From: Saprospiraceae bacterium
Lineage (GTDB): Bacteria; Bacteroidota; Bacteroidia; Chitinophagales; Saprospiraceae
Assembly: GCA_030729925.1 (NCBI GenBank)
Contig: JANQWK010000096.1
Span: 1 to 64,000, forward strand
Length of the DNA: 64,000 nucleotides
Direction of reading: 5' to 3'
The stretch's first letter is position 1. Each line of letters opens with the position of its first letter. Under the pieces are notes generated by a model. That model searched no databases. It was not told where the DNA came from and saw only the letters and a program-made list of their open reading frames with translations. Position numbers and translations under genes: made by a program. Below are positions 45,019-53,086 of the stretch, piece after piece.

Positions 45019-45951
45019 TTAAAATTTTATAGCTCCCTCCTGATTGACACCGGAGATGAAGACCTGGCAATTAATATTATTTCGAGTAAAAATCCTTTCA
45101 GCGGCCTTTCCGATTTCCTCTGCCACCAGGGAGTTATCGCAAAGTGCAAAAATAGAAGGGCCGGCACCTGAAATGCTGCAGCCCAGAGCACCGAGCGATA
45201 CTGCCATAGCTTTCACTTCATCGAAGCATGGGATCAGTACAGCACGTTGGGGCTCGATAATAACATCTTTCAAGGAACGCCGAATCAATTCAAAATCGGA
45301 TTGAAACAAGCCCACGATCAGTCCTCCCAAGTTACCTGTCTGCTCGATATGTTTGCTCAAAGCAACCTGATCCGACAAAATCTTTCTGGCGTCTTTAGTG
45401 AGCACCTCTACCTCGGGATAAATCACCGTTGCCACCAATCCTTTAGGTGCGGGCAACCTGTGCACATCCAGTTCCTGATTATTTCGGATCAAAATAAAAC
45501 CTCCCAACAAAGAAGGAGCAACATTATCTGCGTGGTAAGCCCCATCCGCCATAGACTCGCCTTTCATCGCAAAAGGCAATAAGTCGCGCTTTTCCAGGGG
45601 TCTGTTGAGCAATTCATTTACAGCCATCACTCCGGCCACTGCGCTTGCTGCGCTCGACCCTAGTCCGCTGCCAAAGGGCATTTTCTTATGGATTTCCAAT
45701 TCGATTCCTACCTTAGTTTCTCCAAGGTGATCCAACAATGCCATAGCTGCCACACCGGCAGTATTTTTTTCAGGCTCATAGGGAAGTCTCCCCCCCGCGC
45801 CTGTAATCTTTGTGATCCGCACTCCTTTTTCAGAAGAAAGTCTGGCAACAATTTCGTCGCCTGGTTTTTCCAGTGCAAACCCTAGAATATCGAAACCACA
45901 GCCCACGTTAGAAACGGTAGCCGGAGCGAACACTTTAATTCCTGGATTCAT
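45019..45951 (-). CDS. thrB: Homoserine kinase
   Basis: GHMP kinase phosphorylating homoserine for threonine synthesis. The ATP-binding loop is PFGSGLGSSAASAVAG (about 92-107), and the C-terminal motif GCSISGAGPSIFALC is typical. Length 310. Between thrA (9 bp) and thrC (3 bp) in the classic thrABC order, so regulated with them. Confidence 0.95.
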   Translation of the reverse strand: MNPGIKVFAPATVSNVGCGFDILGFALEKPGDEIVARLSSEKGVRITKITGAGGRLPYEPEKNTAGVAAMALLDHLGETKVGIELEIHKKMPFGSGLGSSAASAVAGVMAVNELLNRPLEKRDLLPFAMKGESMADGAYHADNVAPSLLGGFILIRNNQELDVHRLPAPKGLVATVIYPEVEVLTKDARKILSDQVALSKHIEQTGNLGGLIVGLFQSDFELIRRSLKDVIIEPQRAVLIPCFDEVKAMAVSLGALGCSISGAGPSIFALCDNSLVAEEIGKAAERIFTRNNINCQVFISGVNQEGAIKF

Positions 45952-45960
45952 GCCAAAAGT

Positions 45961-48420
45961 TTATGATAAGTACCTGCCAATTTTAATAATTTCTGCAAAA
46001 ACACCAGCGGCTGTTACCTCTGCGCCCGCTCCCGGACCCCGAATAATCAGGGGCCTTTCCTTATACCGACTGGTTGTAATAATCACCATATTATCGCTTC
46101 CATCCAGGTGATAGAAAGGACTATCCTGGTGTACAGCAGTAAGCTCCAGTTTTGCTTGTCCATTTTCCAAAACTCCGATCATGCGTAAGCGCTGCCCTTG
46201 TTGCGCGGCTCGGGTTACTGTCTCATTAAAATAAGTTTCATGCTGGGTCAGTTCGTGGAAAAACTGATCCACTCCGGAAGCATCCAGGCAAGACTGAGGG
46301 AGGAATCCCCCTACTGACACATCTGTCGTCTCTAGCGGCCAGCCAATTTCCCTACCCAGAATCACCAACTTTCTACGCACATCCTGCCCAAGTAAGTCTT
46401 CGCGTGGATCCGGCTCTGTAAACCCTTTTTCTCTCGCTTCCCGGACAACCGATGCGAAAGTCTTTTCAGGTGAAAAATTGTTGAAAATATAAGAAAGCGA
46501 ACCGGAAAATACTCCCTCTATCTTCAAGATATGGTCGCCACTCTCGATCAGGTCGTTCAAGGTAGAGATCAAGGGCAAACCTGCACCAACATTGGTCTCA
46601 AACAAAAACTGAACACCCTTTTGCTGCGCCAATTGTTTAAGCCGGCGGTACGTTTCATAAGTCGAAGAAGTCGCAATTTTGTTGGGAGTCGAAATTGAAA
46701 TACTGGCATTCAAAACGCTTTCATACAAATTCGCCACTTCCCGACTCGCCGTATTATCCACAAATATCGTATTCGATAAATTCAAAGTATCCATGCGGCT
46801 TACCAGCCCTTTCAGGTCAGCAGGCATACCCTCTTTGTCCAATCTGGCTTCCCAACTATCCAAATCAATGCCTGATTCATCAAAAAGCATTTTTCTTGAA
46901 TTGGAAATACATATTATTTTGATATCCAATCTATTGTGATCCAAATGCCAGGCAGCTTGTTTTCTAATTTGTTCGATTAGGGTCTTTCCGATCAGCCCTA
47001 AGCCTACGATAAAAAGGTGGAGTTCGTTGTTGCGGGACAAGAAAAAACTTTCGTGTAGGGCGTTCAAGGCCTTAGACTCATCGGCTGTATTAACCACGAC
47101 GGAGATATTCAATTCGGAAGAACCTTGAGCGATTGCCACCACATTGACCCCATTTTTACCCAGGCTTTGGAACAGCCTTCCTGCGATACCTGGCTGGAAG
47201 CGCATTCGCTCGCCGATGATAGCAATAACTGAAAGGTTAGGCTCCACCTTAAGCGGATCTATCAATCCGCTGTTCATTTCATACTCAAAGGCGCTTTCGA
47301 TGGCCTCGCGTGCTATTTTTTCCTTTCCCGGATCAACGGCAAGACTGATAGAGTGTTCGGAAGAACCTTGCGTGATGAGGATAACATTGACCTTATTTTC
47401 TGCGAGCGCCGAAAACAGTCGCCCTGAAATTCCGGGAACGCCTACCATTCCGCTGCCTTCTACGGTCAGCAAACTAATTGACCCGATAGAAGAAATCCCT
47501 TTAACCGGTCCCGCCTGCTGGTGAACCGGATCTGCCGAAACCCGAGTTCCCGGATGCTCGGGATTAAAGGTATTTTTAATTAAAATTGGAATATGCTTTT
47601 TGAGTACAGGCTGTATGGTTGGCGGGTAGATCACCTTTGCACCGAAATGGGACATCTCCATCGCCTCTTTGTAAGACATCTCATCAATGCTCAAAGCTCT
47701 TTTTACCTTACGCGGATCGGCGGTCAGCACCCCATCTACATCTGTCCATATTTCCAGCACTTCGGCATCCAGTGCTGCTGCAAACAATGCCCCTGAATAA
47801 TCTGACCCTCCCCGACCAAGCGTCGTAGTCAGACCGCCTTGGTCAGCTCCGATAAAACCTGTAACAATCTGAATAGCACTTTTTCCTGAAAAATGCGCCT
47901 TAATCCGTTCGGTAGTGAGCTCCATATCCACTTTGGCATTACCAAACTGTTTGTCGGTAACAATTACCTTTCGCGCATCCAGGTACTCGGCCGTAATTCC
48001 TTTATAGTTAAGTACTTGCGAAATAATATATGCAGAATTGCGCTCCCCGAAGCTCAACACATAGTCTCTGGTTCGCGGAGAAACCTCGCGAACCAGGAAA
48101 ATACCGAACAACAAATTGTACAGCACCTCATGATTCTCCATCAGGAAAGCCCGAACGCTTGCCCTTGCCTCTCCATCCAGAAGGTCATCTGCCACTTGCA
48201 GGTGTCTGGAACTAAACTCTTCAAAATGATTCTTGTAAGCAAGGTCGCCCTTTGCTGCAAGTCGGCTCATTTTGATCAATTCATCCGTGATACCTTTGAA
48301 AGCTGAAAACACAACTGCAAAAGAAGCTCCTGCATCATACTCTTTTTGCAGAATGCTTACCACCTGACTGATACAAGACGCATCTGCAACCGATGAGCCT
48401 CCAAACTTCAAAACTTTCAT
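45961..48420 (-). CDS. thrA: Bifunctional aspartokinase / homoserine dehydrogenase I
   Basis: Fused enzyme catalysing the first and third steps of the aspartate pathway. The aspartokinase domain opens with VLKFGGSSVADAS (residues 3-15) and has TLGRGGSDYSG; tandem ACT domains (about 310-465, with VEGSGMVGVPGIS and QGSSELNISVVV) probably confer threonine feedback; and the homoserine dehydrogenase domain starts near 475 (FIVGLGLIGKTL) with KIEGVFSGSLSYIFN. Length 819. It heads the thr operon; its leader has an inverted repeat 22 bp before the ATG. Confidence 0.96.
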   Translation of the reverse strand: MKVLKFGGSSVADASCISQVVSILQKEYDAGASFAVVFSAFKGITDELIKMSRLAAKGDLAYKNHFEEFSSRHLQVADDLLDGEARASVRAFLMENHEVLYNLLFGIFLVREVSPRTRDYVLSFGERNSAYIISQVLNYKGITAEYLDARKVIVTDKQFGNAKVDMELTTERIKAHFSGKSAIQIVTGFIGADQGGLTTTLGRGGSDYSGALFAAALDAEVLEIWTDVDGVLTADPRKVKRALSIDEMSYKEAMEMSHFGAKVIYPPTIQPVLKKHIPILIKNTFNPEHPGTRVSADPVHQQAGPVKGISSIGSISLLTVEGSGMVGVPGISGRLFSALAENKVNVILITQGSSEHSISLAVDPGKEKIAREAIESAFEYEMNSGLIDPLKVEPNLSVIAIIGERMRFQPGIAGRLFQSLGKNGVNVVAIAQGSSELNISVVVNTADESKALNALHESFFLSRNNELHLFIVGLGLIGKTLIEQIRKQAAWHLDHNRLDIKIICISNSRKMLFDESGIDLDSWEARLDKEGMPADLKGLVSRMDTLNLSNTIFVDNTASREVANLYESVLNASISISTPNKIATSSTYETYRRLKQLAQQKGVQFLFETNVGAGLPLISTLNDLIESGDHILKIEGVFSGSLSYIFNNFSPEKTFASVVREAREKGFTEPDPREDLLGQDVRRKLVILGREIGWPLETTDVSVGGFLPQSCLDASGVDQFFHELTQHETYFNETVTRAAQQGQRLRMIGVLENGQAKLELTAVHQDSPFYHLDGSDNMVIITTSRYKERPLIIRGPGAGAEVTAAGVFAEIIKIGRYLS

Positions 48421-48441
48421 ACCTCAAAAAATTTAATAGTT

Positions 48442-48460
48442 GCTTCCAAATCATGGAAGC
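48442..48460 (-). promoter_or_regulatory. Inverted repeat in the thr operon leader
   Basis: Perfect 7-bp inverted repeat GCTTCCA-AATCA-TGGAAGC, 22-40 bp upstream of the thrA ATG. Beyond it, on the minus strand, TAATTTTG (48462-48469) fits the -7 consensus, though no -33 element is seen. The repeat could be an operator or a 5'-UTR hairpin. No threonine-rich leader peptide was found. Confidence 0.4.
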
Positions 48461-48545
48461 ACAAAATTAGAAATATTCGCTCGTCTTGGTTGTAATTGGT
48501 TAGTCTGGATAAACAGAAAATTGCTAAAGGAGGGGTAAGCGCTTT

Positions 48546-49031
48546 TTAGGTTCTTGACAACAATCGAAGGGACGCATTCTCTTTTTCGCGCATCAATGCT
48601 GCCTCTTCCGGAGTTTTATCTCCAAACCCCAGCAGGTGTAGTACCCCGTGGATCATTACTCTGGACAGCTCCTCTTCGAAAGCAACCAAAAAAGCTGCTG
48701 CATTTTCCCTCACCCGATCCACACTGATGAAAAGATCGCCGGAAAGGGGCTCTGTTAAAGGGTCGGAATAAGGAAAAGTAATTATATCAGTATAAGTATC
48801 ATGTCCAAGATAATCCACATTCATCTGATACAGGTAATCGTCGCTGCAAAAGATGATATTCAGGAGTTGCAATGACGCCTGGTGGTTTTCAACAATTTCG
48901 GCAATCCAGCTGATGTATTTTTCCTCGGACGCGGGCTCCAAAAAAAAATCAGTGGACTCGCTGTGAAAAAAAATTCCCTCTTCCTCCTCCTCTTCTGAAT
49001 AGAAGTCCTCGTCCAGGTCTGCTGTACTCAT
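48546..49031 (-). CDS. ybeY: Endoribonuclease YbeY (rRNA maturation)
   Basis: Metal-dependent RNase for 16S rRNA 3' processing and ribosome quality control. The zinc motif reads HGVLHLLGFGDKT: histidines 128 and 132 are kept, while the third ligand position is Asp138, as is usual in Bacteroidota. Length 161, with an unusual acidic N-terminal extension (six consecutive Glu near residues 13-18). Overlaps the RsbW-like gene by 4 bp (ATGA), implying coupled translation. Confidence 0.92.
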   Translation of the reverse strand: MSTADLDEDFYSEEEEEEGIFFHSESTDFFLEPASEEKYISWIAEIVENHQASLQLLNIIFCSDDYLYQMNVDYLGHDTYTDIITFPYSDPLTEPLSGDLFISVDRVRENAAAFLVAFEEELSRVMIHGVLHLLGFGDKTPEEAALMREKENASLRLLSRT

Positions 49032-49435
49032 AACTTAAAAAGCATTTCTACGGTACTTCCGTTATTGTGAAAACGCATGGTATCTGAGAGTTTTTGCATC
49101 AGGAAAACACCTCGCCCGCCGGTTTTGTAAAGGTTTTCGCCCCTGGTGGGGTCTGGCAGCGAATTGGGGTCAAAACCGGGACCCTCATCAGAAACCCGGA
49201 TAATGAAATTGTTACCGGACTTTTCGAGTTGAATTTTGACCGATTTAGACACATCGCTGTTGTTGCCATGAACGATAGCATTCGTAACTGCTTCGGTCAG
49301 GGAAACCAGCATATTGCCAAAGACATCTTCACTTACCTGGTAATCTCGGGACACTTCTGAGAGCATAGATTCCAAGTTAGCGATGCTGCAGGGTCGGGAT
49401 GCGAGTGTAAACATAATTAAAAGTTGCGTATCCAT
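49028..49435 (-). CDS. RsbW-like GHKL ATP-binding protein (anti-sigma regulatory factor family)
   Basis: Single-domain protein of 135 residues in the RsbW/SpoIIAB group. The N-box is SLTEAVTNAIVHGN, the G1 box DEGPGFDP, and the G2 region GGRGVFLMQKL. Such proteins bind a sigma factor and phosphorylate an STAS anti-antagonist, but neither partner gene is nearby, and many Bacteroidota homologues have no known target. Coupled to ybeY by a 4-bp overlap. The name should be read as a fold assignment. Confidence 0.85.
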   Translation of the reverse strand: MDTQLLIMFTLASRPCSIANLESMLSEVSRDYQVSEDVFGNMLVSLTEAVTNAIVHGNNSDVSKSVKIQLEKSGNNFIIRVSDEGPGFDPNSLPDPTRGENLYKTGGRGVFLMQKLSDTMRFHNNGSTVEMLFKL

Positions 49436-49558
49436 GATTTGAAAACATCCTGTTACAAAAAGCTTGCCATATGTTCATGGATGCATTCGAATGGGGATCA
49501 GGCAATTTTAGCGATAAAAATGCAATAAATCCATACTGAAGTTAAATTATTCAAAAAT

Positions 49559-52500
49559 TTAATTGCCAGGCTTATCCTTCAGGTTTTGAAAGTAAGATTC
49601 CACCAAAAATTTATAATAGGGTTTTAGAGAAGGAGAAACCGTTTTGTACAGGTCAATTTCGGAAGACCTTTTTTTCAGGTACTCCTCCATGGACGGGGGT
49701 CTTTTCCGTTCTACATTTTTAGCGACTTCCGACTTGCGTTTTTCGTCATATTCCCGTTGGCGTTCGGCCTTTTCATATTCGAGCAACCGGGTTTGAATAT
49801 CTTGTTGGCGTTCCAGGGTTTGGTTATTGAGACGTTTATTAACCAGATCAGTTTCTGTCTCGTCCATCAAGTCAATCATTTCCTGAAGTTCTTTATCCCC
49901 TTTGCCTTGTTCTCTCAGCTTTTGTTGTTTTTCGCGCATTGCTTTTCGGAGGGCAGCCTGTCGGGCGGCCATGCGGGCATACTCTTCGCTTTTAGCCTGT
50001 TCGCCATTCTCGAGTGCCTCTTTCATGCGTTTCAGCTGATCATTCAATTGTTGTTGACCTTTGGACATTTGGTCGCTGGGCGTATTTTGATCTTGGGGTT
50101 TATTCCCATCCTGGGGTTCGTCTTCTGAGGGCTTACCGGAAGACCGCATAGAAGACATCTGTTGTTGCATTTGATTCAGCACTTCGCTCAGCATCAGCGC
50201 CAAGTCGTTGATATTGGTCATAGTAAGCTGTTGCAGTCGTCCTGCCTGAACCTTCTTCCGCTCTTCCAGCTCATCTATACTCTGTTGGAGACCGCGATTG
50301 ATATCCGTCACTTTGCCGGTGACGAAAGATTCTATTTGGAACACCCTTTTGCTCAAAGCCTGGAGACTGTCCTCCACCAATTTGAAATCATCTTTCAACT
50401 TAAACTGATCCTGTACCAGGCTGGTATAAGCGGGAGTATTGATATTGGTTTCATCAAGTGCCGTAATCAGGTCCTCCTGGTCGAAAGACAAGCCCACCAA
50501 ATTTTCCAGCAATTGTCGCAGGGATGCCATATCCAGCTGGAGCTGTTCCATTTCGCCTGCCTGCATATTAGACTGCATGGACGCTGCCATTTCCTTCATC
50601 CCTTTAGCGGCATTTTTTTGAGACTTAGCCGCCTTATCATTCTGCTCCTTTTGCAACTCCTGTTCACTCAGATCCAGATCCTGTTTGATATCCTCCATTT
50701 GCTGTTCATAATCCTCCATTTTCTTAGGATTCTCCAGGCCATTATTTTTTTCCTGGATATCTTTCATTTCCTGTTGGAGTTTTTCGAATTGTTCGTTGAT
50801 CTCCTCTTGTTTTTGCTGGAGCTCATCCTGGCTTTGGGCGTTTTCGGGATCCTTCGCGGATTGTTCTGTTTCCTTTTGCAAATCCTCCTGTTGTTTGGAC
50901 AATTCATCCAAATCGCTGAGCATTTCCTTCATTTCCTGTTCCAACTCCAGTTGTTTGAACAGTTCCAGCATCCTATCCAATTCTTTTTCCATTTCGGAAT
51001 CATTCATCTGCATCTCGTCCATCATCTCCAGCGCCTGATCCTTTTCCAGCTGCTGCATCAGTTCCTCTATCTGTTCCATCAGTTGCTGCATCTCTTCGCT
51101 CATCAGTTCTTCAAATAGTTCCTGCAGCTGTTCTTGTTTTTCCAGCAGCGCTTCATCCATTTCATTGAACTCCTGTTGGTTTTCCAGATTTTCCTCAAAA
51201 GCCTCCTTCGCCTCTTCAACTTTTTGCTGTACCTCTTTTTGTCGTTCGAGCAGATCTTCCAATGATTTTTTATCCTGCCAATTCAGATTTTTCTGTTGGA
51301 GCAACTTTTCTCTCATCTTTTTGAGATCCTCCTGTATTTTGGCTGCCTCTTTCAGGGCATCTTCCAGTTCGCTCTTGATCAAGTCTTCATTTTCCTCTGC
51401 CTGAGCCTTATACGCTTCCACGCTTGGTTTGGCGTAGCGCATGGGGTTCGTTCTGGAAGACTTGCTCCCATTGATCTGATCGTTGTCAAAAACTTCGAAA
51501 TAATAGCTGACCTCATCTCCGGGTCGAAGATCCAGGTCGGTCAGATCAAAAGCATATTCATACTGAACCGCCTTGGCGGAGGGATTATCCAATTTGATAG
51601 AAACGGGAAGACTTGTCTCTCCAGAAGCCCGCTGCAATTGATAATTAAACGAAAGGCTGAGCAGTCCATAGTCATCACTGGCCTCACCGGCAAAATAAAG
51701 CAAGGTAGCCAGGGTACTATCGGCAAAAACATTGACGCTGATATCGGGATATTGATCGGGGATCACCGTAATGCTATAAGAAATAGAGTCTCCCGTAGGA
51801 AGTTCCTCATTGCGCACAAAAATCTGGTATTGTTCATCCTTGGAAGCTTTTCGCTTCAAGCTGTAACTATCTTTCGAGAAGCGGGTAGCCTCTTCATAAG
51901 TATCTGTTGCCGAAAATTTCACCTGAATCGTACCGGTATGTTCGGCATTGAATACCCAGTTGATCTGGGTTCCTTCGGGGACAATCAGATCGCCTGTATT
52001 TGTTCGGGTTTCGTCGGTTCTGCCCACGTAGCTTGGATAATCGAGGTTCACCTCAAAACCCAGGATATTGGGTTTTTCCAAGACTTTCAGTTCCAGTTTT
52101 TCCGAAGACACCCCGCTTGCAGACAAGCGGAAAACCGTATTTTCCTTAACATTGCTAAAGCGATAAGAAAACTCATCTGGTGCAACTTGGGAAAGTCGGT
52201 ACTGGTAATCTCCGAACTCAATAAACGCCTCATTGGGAAGTTCCCGGCCAGTGATTTTTACCGCAAGGTCGAAGTCGCCATACTGAACTACCTCCAGGGC
52301 GGATGCATCTACCACAAAAGTGAAGGGGGCGGGTTTAACAAACTCCTTACTATTATTGATCAAGCGATTGGTGCTATCTGTGATCACTCCGGGAGCTGCA
52401 ATCAAAATAAACAGCAGCACCAGAAGAGGAGGAAGTGCGTAGCGCAGGTATTTTCGGTTCTTGGACAAATCTATCGCCTTAACAAAAGGAACAAGCTTAA

Positions 52501-52921
52501 TCGCTGCTGATTTTTGCTCGATACTGGCCAACAACAAAGAATTATCTTCTGCCTGCTGCAGATATTGGTTCAGTTGGAGTGTATTCAGCAATTTATCGCT
52601 CACATCGCTAAAGTGCTGGCCTATCAACTCCGCTGCTTTTTCGCGGGAAATGGTTTTGCCTAGGCGAAAATAACGGATCAGGGGCATAGCCACCCAATAG
52701 GTTCCCGAAGCTACGCTGGTCAAAATAAAGGAGTAGAATAGGAGTTTTCGCGTACCTGTTCCAAAGTAGTAATAATGCTCTAGCAAGTTCATGGCCAGGA
52801 AGAGGATACCGGTGAGGCCGACGAAGTACAAACTTCCCTTCAGGAGTTGGTTGATATAGTACTTTCGGACAAACTGATCCAGCTTTTCAATGAGCAGATC
52901 AAAATTACTTGTTGCAGCCAT
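49559..52921 (-). CDS. DUF4175 family membrane protein with long coiled coil
   Basis: Protein of 1120 residues. Two membrane helices near 25-45 and 60-80 and a third near 165-185 precede a beta-rich region (about 190-520) and then about 500 residues dominated by Glu, Gln, Lys, Leu and Met in a heptad pattern, a long coiled coil. The C-terminus is charged with KRKSEVAKNVERKRPPSMEEYLKKR. The layout matches DUF4175, found in Bacteroidota and some Alphaproteobacteria, and is uncharacterised. Upstream of the RsbW-like gene by 123 bp on the same strand. An envelope structural role is inference. Confidence 0.8.
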   Translation of the reverse strand: MAATSNFDLLIEKLDQFVRKYYINQLLKGSLYFVGLTGILFLAMNLLEHYYYFGTGTRKLLFYSFILTSVASGTYWVAMPLIRYFRLGKTISREKAAELIGQHFSDVSDKLLNTLQLNQYLQQAEDNSLLLASIEQKSAAIKLVPFVKAIDLSKNRKYLRYALPPLLVLLFILIAAPGVITDSTNRLINNSKEFVKPAPFTFVVDASALEVVQYGDFDLAVKITGRELPNEAFIEFGDYQYRLSQVAPDEFSYRFSNVKENTVFRLSASGVSSEKLELKVLEKPNILGFEVNLDYPSYVGRTDETRTNTGDLIVPEGTQINWVFNAEHTGTIQVKFSATDTYEEATRFSKDSYSLKRKASKDEQYQIFVRNEELPTGDSISYSITVIPDQYPDISVNVFADSTLATLLYFAGEASDDYGLLSLSFNYQLQRASGETSLPVSIKLDNPSAKAVQYEYAFDLTDLDLRPGDEVSYYFEVFDNDQINGSKSSRTNPMRYAKPSVEAYKAQAEENEDLIKSELEDALKEAAKIQEDLKKMREKLLQQKNLNWQDKKSLEDLLERQKEVQQKVEEAKEAFEENLENQQEFNEMDEALLEKQEQLQELFEELMSEEMQQLMEQIEELMQQLEKDQALEMMDEMQMNDSEMEKELDRMLELFKQLELEQEMKEMLSDLDELSKQQEDLQKETEQSAKDPENAQSQDELQQKQEEINEQFEKLQQEMKDIQEKNNGLENPKKMEDYEQQMEDIKQDLDLSEQELQKEQNDKAAKSQKNAAKGMKEMAASMQSNMQAGEMEQLQLDMASLRQLLENLVGLSFDQEDLITALDETNINTPAYTSLVQDQFKLKDDFKLVEDSLQALSKRVFQIESFVTGKVTDINRGLQQSIDELEERKKVQAGRLQQLTMTNINDLALMLSEVLNQMQQQMSSMRSSGKPSEDEPQDGNKPQDQNTPSDQMSKGQQQLNDQLKRMKEALENGEQAKSEEYARMAARQAALRKAMREKQQKLREQGKGDKELQEMIDLMDETETDLVNKRLNNQTLERQQDIQTRLLEYEKAERQREYDEKRKSEVAKNVERKRPPSMEEYLKKRSSEIDLYKTVSPSLKPYYKFLVESYFQNLKDKPGN

Positions 52922-53028
52922 GTTGATTCGGGTTCTTTGTAGTAAAGCACAACAATCCGGTGCTATCGCTTGACAGCCGGATCTTCATACAACTTGAAAG
53001 ATATTCAAAAAAAGGCAATGCGGCATAT

Positions 53029-53078
53029 AAAACCATGCAAGTGCCGGATTTTAACACGATCCGGCACCTGATGGTTTT
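53029..53078 (-). terminator. Rho-independent terminator after the M1 aminopeptidase gene
   Basis: Two nested arms: GTGCCGGAT/ATCCGGCAC (53041-53049, 53059-53067) inside AAAACCAT/ATGGTTTT (53029-53036, 53071-53078). The minus strand continues TTTTATAT. It lies 9 bp beyond the gene's stop. Confidence 0.85.
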
Positions 53079-53086
53079 CCCTTGGG

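Noticed and set aside
50162-51118. Long open frame antisense to DUF4175 rich in Leu, Phe, Ile and His
   Set aside because: It is the mirror of the Glu/Gln/Lys-rich coiled coil on the other strand; composition explains it and it has no recognisable family.
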